From contig JAHYIO010000001.1 of assembly GCA_020543525.1 (NCBI GenBank), positions 3,720,001 through 3,784,000 of the forward strand: a stretch of DNA of 64,000 nt, written 5' to 3'. The position numbers were made by a program, and so were the translations under genes. The DNA is from Coriolopsis trogii (lineage: Eukaryota; Basidiomycota; Agaricomycetes; Polyporales; Polyporaceae). The notes beneath the pieces are model-generated. The model worked only from the letters and a program-made list of their open reading frames with translations, was not told the origin of the DNA and did no database searches. Each line of letters starts with the position of its first letter. The first letter of the stretch is position 1. Shown piece by piece: positions 24,174-34,636 of the stretch.

Positions 24174-24571
24174 GCGCGCCCAGCATTTACACCTACGACG
24201 TCTATCTGTCACGACCTCTCACGGGAAGAACGGCCAAACCATTTGTGTATGTGCTCCGGACCTTTCTTATCGTATATATATTATTCGAACCGGTAGATAG
24301 GCCTGTAATACTGGCGTCGCGCGCGGTCACCAAACGCAGGGCGTTCTGGCGGCGGCACGGCGCCGACCCCCATGCATTCCCTACTAGATTAACAATGTAA
24401 ACTATAATCGGTGTCGCCTTGCATCCGCATCCCGGAACGTGAGCGAAGGAGAGACCTCAACTGTCCAAGGAAGATATAGGAGGGAAAAGATGGCGGGTGT
24501 AGTAAAAGTGAAACAAGAACGTGATGGAAACATCACGTCGGAACAGGGTTCGTAGTGATTGTGCGTTCGTG

Positions 24572-27500
24572 TCAGAGCACGACGAGGTCGCCTTGACAGG
24601 AGTGACACCAGAAGATGTGAGCCTCGTCCATGAACACCGGCCGCTTCGTCGAGTGCGCATGCTGTTGCTGATGATGAGGCGGCGGCAGGGTGGGCGTGGG
24701 TGTGGCAGGCTGCGAGGGAGGCTCGATGACGGCGGGGAGCCCCGCAGGTTTCCCCACAGGTGATGACTTGGAGTGTCGAGATGGTGCGGTGGCGCCAGCG
24801 TGCCCACCACCCGACGCGGCGACCTCGCTGTCGATGCGGGCCTTGAGCATGCTCAGGCTGACTTTGCGCTTGTGTCGCGCTTCGGGCGAGAGCCCCTCGA
24901 ACGCGGAAAGCGTCACGGGGGGAGCGGAAACACCCGGTCCTGCCGCTCCGCCGGGTCGGTGCGAGGTGAACGACGCCCGGCGCAGTTCGTCAGAGTGGTC
25001 GACCGCCCGGCTCGACGCTCTCCTCGGCACCGACGGTGGTGGCTGCTGGTGCGGGGCCGGAGAGCTGCGCGAGGCTGGGCGGGCGAGGGGCCGGAGCTGC
25101 GCGAGCTCGTCCTCGAGGACGGAGAGCTGCCGCTGGAGGGTGTGCACCTGCGCCTCCGCTTTGAAGACGGAAGTCTGGAGGGCGCGGACCTCCGACTGTG
25201 CAGCGGAGAGCTCGAGCGCGTGCTGCTGCCTGAGCGCACTGAGCATCTCCCCGTCAAGCGACTGCGATTGTGCTTGTGGATCGCGCGAGGGCGGGGCGGA
25301 GGCGGCTTCGCGGAGGCGCTCGAGCTCTTCGTCTTTCTGGGACTGCTCGGCGCGGAGCGCCTCCATCTCCGCCTGCGCGCGCTCGAGGAACTCTTGCGCC
25401 TCTGTCCGGGCTTGCGTCCGCTCGTCGAGCTCGGTACGGAGAGCGGTGAGCTGCGCCGACTGCGCTTGGAGGTTCTCTGTGAGCCGCCGGATCTCATCGA
25501 CGTTGGAATTGGACAATTGTCGCAGCTTTGTTCGCTCGTCCTCGAGGTCACCCACTGCCTTCCGTGCGTTTGTGAGCTCTGCCTGAAGCTCCGAGTACGC
25601 CTGCTGCAGTTCTGTGGAGTCCTTCTGCAGGGCGTTGCGTTCGTTCTCCAACGCCTTCCGGAGCTCTTCTCGCTCGCGCTCTACCGCAGACTTCTCCTCT
25701 CGCAGCTCGTCAAGATTCGCCTCGAGCTGGGCGATGACGGAATCCCGGGCCCGGATCGTCTTCTCGAGGTTGTCTACCTTCTCACTGAGGACGAGCTTCT
25801 CATCCGTGAGCTCCACGATCTTCGGCCGCATCTCGTCAAGCGAACGCATGAGCCCGATGCCCTCTGCCTGCAGCTCCTTCTGCGTCTTCTCCGCGTCGTC
25901 CGCACGCGCATTCGCAGCCTTCAGCTCGGCTTGGACCTGCTTCAGCTGACGAGCGTTCAGGGCGAGATCCGAGGCGAGCGCAGCGAGCTTCTGCTGCAGC
26001 TCAGACACCAAGCCTTTGTTGCCCTCGATCTCCGTCTGCAGGGAAGTGCGCTCTTCCAGCAGACTGTCTCGCTCTGACACGACAAAGGACAACTGCTCCC
26101 GGGTGGCTGAATGCTGCTGCTCAGCCTCCGTGTGGCGGGCTTGCCAGTCTGCCTCAGCTGCGCTCTTCTGCTCGAGTTGATGCACGAGAGTATCCCGCTC
26201 GCTTTGGAGCTGTTCGTGCGACTGAGTGGGCGTCAGCGTGTTTTTAGCAACAGACAACGCGCAGAACTCTCACCCGACGGACTTTCGACAGTTGGAATTC
26301 TAGTTCATCGGCACGGTCCTGGGTATTCTTGAGTGTTTCTTCGAGGCGCTCTGCGCGGTCGTCGCTCTCGATTTGCTCTTCCAACTCACGCGCTCTGCGT
26401 TGATGCATTTCGGCTTCCGCTCTCAGTTCGTGCACGGTTCCGTTGAGGAGTTGTATCTCACGTTCCTGCATCGCAGGCAGTAAGCAGTGCGATCACCCTG
26501 CCGAATTATAGCGTGTCCTACCTGATCGCGAGTCTTGTCCGTCAATGTTCGTTCCACCTCTGACAACGTGGATATCTTCGTTGCGGATGCCTCGGCCTCG
26601 GACTCCAGTTGTGAAACGCGCACTTGGAGTTTGGCACTCCTCGAAAGCTCGTCTTGCAATCTCTTCTCGGTCTCTCTGAGCGCTGAGACGAGATGGTCAA
26701 TTAGTGCTCACCGCATACAGTGTGTTTGCAACATACCGGCCTCCGTGTCTTGCAGTCTCTCTACGGCGGATGTTAACGATGCTTTCTCCGAGACAAGGAG
26801 GGAGATGGTATGTTGCTGTTGTTCGACCTGCTCAGAGTACTCGTGTATTTTCTGGTCCAGCGTCTGGACCTGTTCTTGCAGCTTGGTGGAGTTTTGTTGC
26901 TCGGCGTGCAGCGCTTGCTCCATCCCTCTGAGGTCCGCGCGGTACCGAGCATTTTCACTGTGGACTCTGTCCAGAGCGACGTCCAACTCGTTCGCCGAAG
27001 CAGACAGAGTGTCTCGCTCGGCTTGCAACGAAGCGATGGCCTCTTGCTGCTCCTGGACCTGGTGAGAGTACCCCTGCACGCTCGCCTGAAGATCCCGGAC
27101 GGCAGACTCGAGCCCTCCCGTCTTCGAACGCTCCGCTTCCAGCAATTCCTGCAGCTGTCGCGCCTCTGTACCACCAGCTCACTAAGTAAAGAGCATACAC
27201 GAAGCAAACCGGGAAACGCACTCTGTTCCACATGCGAGAGCTGGTCAACGGACGCGGCCAATGCTGCTTTCTCCGCTTGGAGCGACTCAATCGCCTGCTT
27301 TTGTTCCCGCACGAGCGCACGGAGGTCTTCCCTGTCCGCATTAGATGCCGCTGCAGGAGGGGAAGTCGCCGCTGGGGGCGGAGGAGGGTGCCCTGCATAC
27401 CGCGGTGCGGGGGATGCGACGGCGACGGGGGGAGAACTCGCTTCGACGCGTGTGAGCCCAGAGAGCCACGACGTGTCCGCTCCATTCAATGTTGGCCCAT

Positions 27501-27944
27501 TTGAGAACCTGCGTCACCGCCCGTTCCAGACACCTGTGAGCTACACCCCTCTCCCAAGACGTCCGCTAACACAATCACAAAGAACATACTCACAAGTCTG
27601 CCACATTCCCGTTCCCCTGGTTATTCTCCGTAGTCGCAAGAGGGGGTGCATGATTCGTCGCTGGGGGCGGGGGTGTAGGGGCTGCTACCGCTTCCGCCGG
27701 CGGGGGCGGCGCAGGCGAGAACGTCCTGGACTGTGCGGGGCTCGGCGACGCGATGCGCGGCGCAGGGGAGGCCGAGCGTGGACTTGGTGGACCGCCGCCT
27801 GCTTCGGCAGCCTTCAGGGCCTGCCTCTTTTTGAGCTGGAGGACGGCCGACGGGTAAGCACTCGCACATTCGCGGTGTAGGTTGTCAGAGACAGACCAAT
27901 GCCCTTGCACGGGCTGCCTTGGCTGCGCGATCGTCTTCGGACAT
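24572..27944 (-). CDS. Golgi coiled-coil protein candidate (GM130/Bug1-like golgin)
   Basis: The gene has several short minus-strand introns and ends in a long exon. The start MSEDDRAAKAARARAL joins LKKRQALKAAEAG in phase 0; basic Ala/Lys-rich N-termini of this kind occur in GM130-type golgins. A Pro-rich segment and the motif LFSNGPTLNGADTSWLSGL follow. The protein then becomes a coiled coil of several hundred residues (for example LEDERTKLRQLSNSNVDEIR). The C-terminus is short and unusual: FMDEAHIFWCHSCQGDLVVL, a CxxC close to a hydrophobic end. Golgins that bind GRASP proteins end in a hydrophobic C-terminal peptide, so a GRASP partner on cis-Golgi membranes is the leading hypothesis. A generic tethering or myosin-like coiled coil is the alternative. 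Total length is roughly 1,000 residues. Confidence 0.62.
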
Positions 27945-28526
27945 TCTGGCGATGGGGCTCGGAAAGAGAGAGAGGACTTGGTCCTAGATGTGCGACTCGC
28001 GAGTTGTTGGTCGGAGAAGGAGATGAACGCGTCGTACAGCGTCGGTGGCCACAAGCGTAGCATTCATTACATGGGCGCTCATATTGGGTTAACACGTATC
28101 GCGCTGACGCAACTGCGGGTCCAGGCTATGAATTCCGAACGCAAATCTTGCTCGCTATATGCAGGCCGAGTCAGACAGCTTTGGACGGCATAGGAGCTGT
28201 ATTGCCAAATATGTAAACCAGAATGGGCGAGACACTGGAGACGTAGAGCGGAGGAAGAGCAACAGAAACGCGATCGACATAGAGAATATGTAAGGGATAA
28301 TGTCACAGAACGCATATCACCTCTGGTCTGGTGGGGAACGAGTGTACGAGAGGTGACGCGTAAAGACAGACAGAACGGCGGCCAGCTGGCGCAGGTAGAA
28401 TCGGAGGGAGGTACTACCGTACGAAGAGAACAAATGCCAATGTGATTGACATGAAACCCATTCCGAATATACAGCGGGGTAGAAGAGGGGTATGAGGAAT
28501 GATCTCGAGCGCAGCACGCATGCTCT
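27945..28526. other. Intergenic between two minus-strand genes
   Basis: About 580 bp, containing the 3' region of the G-beta gene and the promoter of the golgin-like gene. Open frames here are continuations past splice sites. No separate feature was seen. Confidence 0.5.
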
Positions 28527-29807
28527 TTACGCCCACACCTGTCAGCGTGATATACATCAGCAAGATGATCCGCTTGGGGACGACGAGGGTTTAGACGTAC
28601 TCGGAGTGTACTATCCCAGCTGCCCGTGCACAAAGCCATGCCGTCGGAGCTGACACCAAGACAGCTGACACGGTTCTCATGGCCAGTCAACACGCCAACC
28701 CGCTCGCCCTTGAGAGTATCCCAGACGTTGCACGTCCAGTCGTCGTAACCACCGAATAGGATACGACCAGAGATGGAGAAGGCGACGGAAGTTATACCGC
28801 ACAAAATGTTATCGTGCGTGAACGCGTTCAGCTCGCGGTCGGCGCGGATGTCAAAGAGGCGGCACGACGCATCATCAGAACCCGTAGCGAATGCGTCGCC
28901 GTTGGGGAAGAAGCTGGAGACACATGAGCATAATACTAACATGTCTCAAGTTTAGACTGACCTGACTGCGTTGATGTCGGACTCGTGACCAGTAAAGGTC
29001 TGTGTGGCCTTGCCGCTACGGATGTCCCAAAGCTTCGCGGTGGCATCGCAAGCACCGGATACGAAGACATTCTGGTTGGGGCCAAGAGACAAGCTGTCAT
29101 ATGTGCAGTCAGTCAGCTTAATCCAGATATGGGCACCGACAGATACGTTGCCTTACCTCATCACATCACCAGTATGGTCGCTGAACTCGACAACCCGGAC
29201 ACCAGTCTCGATATCCCACAACATACAAGTCATGTCACCGGAGCTGGTGACAATCTGGCGGTCGTTCAGGAAACGGCAGCAACTGAGGTAACCGGAGTGG
29301 GCGCTCAGTTCACGGGCACCCTTGACGTTGTGACCCTCCTTGGAGTGGAGGTTGTAAATGGAGCAGATGTTATCGAGACCACCGCAGGCAACAAAGTTAC
29401 CGGAGGGGGAGTAGGCGCAAGTCATGACCCAGCTGGAACGCAGGGGGATGGCGTGGACCTTGTTGGTGGTGTACGCGTCCCAGACGATGAGCTTGCCGTC
29501 CTGGGATGCAGAGACGAGGTGCCGACGGTCGGTAGCCCAGTGCATAGCGTAGATCTTGGCCAAGTGACCGCGAAGAGCCCGACGGGGGCGCATGACAACG
29601 CGAGGTAAGGCAGGGACTTCATGGGCCATAGCTCGGACTATGTCGTGCAAACTAAGTCAGGGGTCACGAACGTGGTGGACGAGGATACTGACGGGAAGTA
29701 TCCGCGGAGGACTCTCTCTTTGCACGGATTTTCTCCTTCAAACTCTCTGCTTCACGCCGCGCCGCGGCAATACGCTCCTGGATATCGCCCTGAGGTGATT
29801 GGGACAT
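28527..29807 (-). CDS. GPB1: Heterotrimeric G-protein beta subunit
   Basis: The start at ATG 29807 gives [20 protein letters not shown], the typical N-terminal coiled coil of G-beta that pairs with G-gamma. Seven WD repeats follow: [69 protein letters not shown], and so on. The final exon encodes VWA and the stop codon at 28527-28529, giving ...[11 protein letters not shown]. At least four introns interrupt the gene. G-beta acts with G-alpha and G-gamma downstream of pheromone and nutrient receptors at the plasma membrane and is needed for mating and development in fungi. The protein appears full length with no damaged repeat. A pyrimidine-rich leader (minus strand, about 29820-30120) precedes it. 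Confidence 0.96.
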
Positions 29808-32613
29808 GGTTTTGATGCGTGATTAATGTCCAGAGAAAATGGGGGAAGGTGACTTGGCCGAGTGCCTAGACGAGAAGACAAAGTAAGACGGGGGCGAGCT
29901 GCAGGAGGGAGGGGATGCAGACCGTGCGAGTGGAGGAAGCTGGCAAGAAGGCTTGGTCAGGACGGTTGAACGCTGATGAAAGGTTCGTGGGAACGAACCA
30001 AGGACGGACGAAGACTGCGAGCGGTCGGCGAGGACGACGAGCAACTTTGGCCGCCAACGGGGCGTAGAGGGGGAGAAGGGGGCGGGGAGAGATGGCGGGA
30101 AGGAGAAGAGAGCGAGGAGGGCGATGGCGACTGTCGACTGGCAGTGGGAGCGTTGATGGACTGGCCAGCGACCGACCCTGGACGGCCTCAGGCTCCTGTC
30201 CCTCGCGGACCTTCCCTTTCTGATCCCCGGCCCGCGCCGTCCCCCCGCTGCCATCACCGAACGCCGGCCTGGAGCAGCCAGCAGCGGCCCCGGCAGCCTC
30301 GTCCTCGGCACTCCCCGCCCCGGCAGTCGGCCACCCAGCCCAATGGTCTCTTCCTGTACTCAACGCCGCCCCTCTACATCTCTTCTGCCCTGCATGCTTC
30401 GTCTCCATTCTCCCCACTCTGACTCGCCACGGCCCAGATCGCCCCTCGGATTCCTCGGCAAGCGCACTTGGGCATCTTGGATCATGGTCTTCTCCGTCCA
30501 ATATTCGACTCCCAGCCGCTAACAGCATCAGAAGATTACAACGTCATCTTCGCATCTCTCTCGCCGAGTCCGCTTGCTTGGAATGGTGCGCAGCCCCCTC
30601 ACTGTATGTATCTTCCTCGTTGTAATCGGCGCCATGACTCACCGCCATCCTACGGGATACGTGTAGCACTATGGCTAGGCCTCTACTCTGTCCGAATCTT
30701 GGGCCCTAGGACTCAAGCGGCGATGGGCTCCCCAGGTCGGTTCGAATTCACCGGTGACTCGAGCTTCGTACCGACGTCTTATTGGTCGTTCGGGCTACAA
30801 CGGCAAAGTATCCACCCCAGACAGTCGTTTTATCTAATCCCACATCCTCAGGCCTCCGGACGGCTCATCTTGTACACTGCGCATCGACGGTGCATTCCTG
30901 TACCATTGACTCGAACGCGGCCCTCAGGTGACATCCGTTTCGCATCCGTTCACAGTGGGCAAACGCAGTTGCGCGTCCTTGGGATGCAACTGCAAAATGA
31001 GAAAAGACCCTCGGCTTCTCACTATGGAGTTCGGCGTCCTTGACTTGGCCTCGAGTCCATCTCCTATCCGTCCTATCGGAGCGCGGATATCACCAACACC
31101 TCTTACCCGCATCCGCACCTGCAGACGTAGATCTACCACATCGCTTGTTCTGGTGAGCGCACAGTTTAGCTATCCTTGCTCGGCCTGAGACTTTACGCAG
31201 TCCAACGGGCAGCAACCTCGCAAAGGGCCTCAAATGTTCATGCCATCAACGGCGACAGAGGGGTGTTCGTCCTACCTGATGCGCCGTCCTTGGGAACCTA
31301 ATACCACGCGCTTCATGATTCCGGTAAGCGAGGTCTTCAGCTAGATGCGGGGCTATCGGATGACATGTTCTGTGTCGCTTGAAGGACTAAGTTCGACCAG
31401 GCTGTATTTCATACGCTGCAGTTGTCTATATACGGTCCGCGTCAATTCTGATCCCGTTTTTATGCTGTATAACAGCACACCGCTACAATGCCGATGCATG
31501 TTCCGAAGGTCGACCACAGAACGAGCGGTGCGACTCGGTGCTTAGGTTCTTGGACGGTTGCCATAACGGGCGGTACATGATCGATCAGTTAGCTCAACCC
31601 TGAGGGCGCGCAGTACTGGTACTGCCTGCGCCCACAACCAGTGGGTAACATCTATCCTCATAGCTTGTCGCGCACAATGAACAAGATTTGGGTCATTGTA
31701 GATGTCTGCGGGCGTGCGTGCGTGTCCCTTGCGGTTTTGCGGGCAGGACACGCTGCTCTGCGGACTGATGTGAGTATCCAGATAACTTGGCTGAGCGTTC
31801 CGATGGCTCGACGATACCGGCGACAGCATGTCCGCTGTCCCCACTCCACTCTACCGCATAGGCCACCCTCTTGTGCATTACAATCGTCACCAATCACAGC
31901 TCGTCATGCTCTCGTGCATCTGTCTCTGTGCGTGATAACAATTGACAGGGGGAACAACATAACAAAACACTTACCACTTTTTTCTTAGTTGCCTTATATT
32001 GTCGGCCTTGTATACACTTTCGGGAGCCCTTCCGGTATAGCAAATTGCAAACCGCATAGATGTGAGGCGCGTGATGCAAGGTACAGCAACAAAATATCTG
32101 CACGTGGAGAATCCTGGGTCGCCACAGTATCCTCCCTCAAGATGCGTATACAGCGTCGATGCGACCTCAACTTCTCCCCATCACCCGGCGTACCACATCC
32201 CATCCTCTCGCGGTGCGCTTCATGACTCATCTCCCGTGGTCGATGTTCATCGTCCACCCCCATCGAGTCTGCCTGACTCTTGTCAAACACTCCGGTGCGC
32301 AGCGGGGTGTCTTTGCATTCCAATCATGTCCGCACACGCGTTTCCGGATAGGTGTTCGTGCGACACCGCTTGTTCCGTCGCGACCATTTGTGTTCCTCTT
32401 TTCCTACAGTGACGCCATGACATTCTCGGCATCCCGCCAGCGTATAGGGCCCCAAGTATCGCAGATGCACGGTTTTCTGCAGTTGTCGCCCGAGCACGGA
32501 GGCTATATATCCTGCCCAAGTCGGAGAGTCATGGCATCCGCAACTCGCTTTCTCTCTATCCCATTCAAGTCTTCTCCGTTCGATTACTTCACACCCCTCT
32601 TGCCTGATTCGCT
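29808..32613. other. Gene-poor region, start of the small-dsRBM island
   Basis: About 2.8 kb. The first 300-400 bp are the G-beta promoter and leader. The rest holds overlapping open frames on both strands (for example 30468-31043) without splice-consistent structure or recognisable domains. No transposon ends or long repeats were seen. Confidence 0.5.
32503..32510 (+). promoter_or_regulatory. TATA-box candidate for first dsRBM gene
   Basis: CTATATAT lies about 104 bp before the ATG at 32614 and is followed by a pyrimidine-rich stretch. Position and sequence fit a core promoter, but the start site is not known. Confidence 0.4.
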
Positions 32614-32968
32614 ATGGCTGACCGTGGGTAGCCCCCTTGTTGTGATCGACGTAATGCTCACATGAGATATCTCATAGACTGGAGAATGCAACTCAATAAC
32701 TACCTGCAGCGTAACGGCCTGCAACAGTACCTTACCTGGGGTCAGCCGACGTGCGTGGGTCCACAGAACGCCCCCACATGGACAATATCTGCTTTCTGTG
32801 AGTAGACTATATCCGCTTCACCGAGTCCGAATACACTGACGTTTTCTCTGAATGGCAGTCAATGGAGTCGAATTTGGTCGTGGTTCTGCCAACTCTCAAG
32901 GAGGAGCCCGTGAGATGGCCGCAGAGATGGCTCTTAGAGCTCTGTGGGCACAACGTGGCTACCCATAG
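32614..32968 (+). CDS. Single-domain double-stranded-RNA-binding protein A
   Basis: Exons 32614-32623, 32678-32797 and 32859-32968 (introns 54 and 61 nt, both phase 1) give 79 residues. The protein is essentially one dsRBM: alpha-1 MADHWRMQLNNYLQRNGL, beta strands through VGPQNAPTWTISAFFNG, then VEFGRGSANSQGGAREMAAE and the final helix AALRALW-like segment. The usual RNA-contacting Lys-Lys-x-Ala-Lys at the start of helix 2 is replaced by Gly-Gly-Ala-Arg, so RNA affinity may be weak or the domain may bind protein. It was missed as a simple open frame because the exons are tiny. It heads a set of three related genes (32.6, 34.2 and 36.7 kb). Role is unknown; RNA silencing or antiviral regulation are guesses. 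Confidence 0.78.
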
Positions 32969-34210
32969 TGGTGTACGGTGAGATATACTGGTATGGTCAG
33001 ATCCTCCGTCGCTGACTTGGCTTTTATAGCGACCTCCGATGCACCCTGTAACTCTCGAAACTGGCTCCGCCATACTCTAAGCTCGACCCTGCATAATCTC
33101 GCTCTCGACCTCACATGATGTATCAATAACAACGCTGGTGTGACTGGATCTGTGGTCTTACTCTAGACTCTAGGCTTCTGATGCTGTCGCTCTCCCCTCT
33201 GGATAGTCTCTTCTATGTAGCTGCTATCGTGCTGTCCTAATGCAAACTAGAACTTTCGCTCGTGAACCTGCATGTGTCTTGAACAAGACTTGGGTCTGCT
33301 ATACACGGCAAGAAGCTTAGGGCACGGAAGCATGACTCGCTCGCTATGACTTCACCCACACCTCGCCTTTCTGCCAGGGGCGCCTAATCTCCGAACCGCG
33401 CTCTGCCATTTTCCGAGAGCGACGATGGATGCGCACATCGCCACCACCTCGCCGACTTCCCTGGTGGCTTCTCCTTAACTGATCAGGCTCTGTCACCCTG
33501 TCTGAGTCCGAGATAGAACACGTCCGCTGCTCCCATCCCGGACATGCGAAGGCATGAGGAAGGCATGTTTTTCCAGCAGGTCTCTTGTGGTCTGAAGACC
33601 ATTACCCGAAGCGCATGCTTTCCCCAAGTCTAGGCCTCCGAACGCCACGAGGAGGAAACGGTCGGCAAACGGCCAGACCGAAACACGCCCCTCAACAGAC
33701 TCGGAGCAAACTACCACTCATCCCGCGAACCCACATTATCCTGCACTCGCTCATGTCCGAACAAACCTTGTAAGTAACTCCGTCCCCTGGCCGTTGTGCC
33801 GCCATCCGCTTCAAAGGCCGCTGCATCCTCTGGAATGCCTCTTCACCCGTTCCGCCCGTACCCTCGCGCACGTCGAAGGGTCAGCGCGCCTTATCGGGCA
33901 TCTCAGCCGCTCCTTCTGCTGGCTTCCCTTCCGGAGTGCTGGCCTATGGAGTGCCTACATCCCTCGTATGTGATCCCCTAACTCCCGCTGGGTCGCGATC
34001 GAGCACGGCCTCTGATGTGCAAGGCCTTCCAATGTTTCGTTATGAAGCTACCATCCCTTGCGCCCTAACGTTCTCGGGCCCCCTCCTCCGTCACCGCAAT
34101 GCAACGGCCGCGAGCACCAGGAGCGAAGCCGGAGGCCCCAGTGCAGCAAGGCGAAGCGTATATAGCGATGGACAGAGGAGGGTCCTCGGTAGTGTTCAGC
34201 ACTGACTAGA
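32969..34210. other. Intergenic between dsRBM genes A and B
   Basis: About 1.2 kb. An isolated ATG frame near 33752 (MSEQT) runs into a GTAAGT, resembling a first exon of the neighbouring family, but no matching second exon was found downstream. No other feature is supportable. Confidence 0.4.
34159..34165 (+). promoter_or_regulatory. TATA-box candidate for second dsRBM gene
   Basis: TATATAG lies 46 bp before the ATG at 34211. Placement is compatible with a fungal core promoter. Confidence 0.45.
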
Positions 34211-34636
34211 ATGGCTAACAACAACGGTACGTCTTCGACTCCTCACCTCCCTTTGTGGGCCTCCTGGCTCATCCATTTTGGTGACAGACACGGGAATAGT
34301 TGGGCTCAATAACTGTATGTTGAAGCGGCCATCCTCCGACGCATCGTAGCTCACTTTCAGCATAGACCTTCAGAACATCGGCAAGGGGTCCGCACTCAGC
34401 TGGGAGGACCATTTCACTGGCCCGCGTCACGCCGGTGAATGGACGTCGGTGTGCAAGAGTGAGCTTTCTAGTCTGGTCTTTGGAGGCGCACACTGATTCG
34501 ATTGTGATCAGTTGACGGCCAGGCTTACGGTACCGGCACAGGGGCCCAGAAGAATGTCGCCAGAGACGTGGCTGCGACGGCCGCGTTGACTGCCTACAAG
34601 GATGCCCTGGCCGCTCAGGCGGTTGCCAACGCCTAG
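34211..34636 (+). CDS. Single-domain double-stranded-RNA-binding protein B
   Basis: Exons 34211-34226, 34289-34315, 34366-34458 and 34512-34636 (introns 62, 50 and 53 nt, all phase 1) give 86 residues. The dsRBM reads GLNNYLQNIGKGSALSWED, then TGPRHAGEWTSVCKIDGQAY, then GTGTGAQKNVARDVAATAAL. The GPxH turn in the beta1-beta2 loop, a known minor-groove contact, is preserved. The helix-2 basic motif is Lys-Asn-Val-Ala-Arg, partly retained. The middle exon is exactly 93 nt, the same as in gene C, and its start splits the Tyr codon of LNNY at the same point. The C-terminal tail is Ala-rich. It is the member with the best conserved RNA-contact positions apart from C. Confidence 0.85.

Noticed and set aside
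24773..26077. A 434-codon plus-strand open frame, Leu/Arg-rich
   Set aside because: It lies exactly antisense to the long coiled-coil exon of the golgin-like gene. GC-rich coding sequence commonly leaves the complementary frame open; composition is Leu/Glu/Arg biased as expected of a shadow frame.
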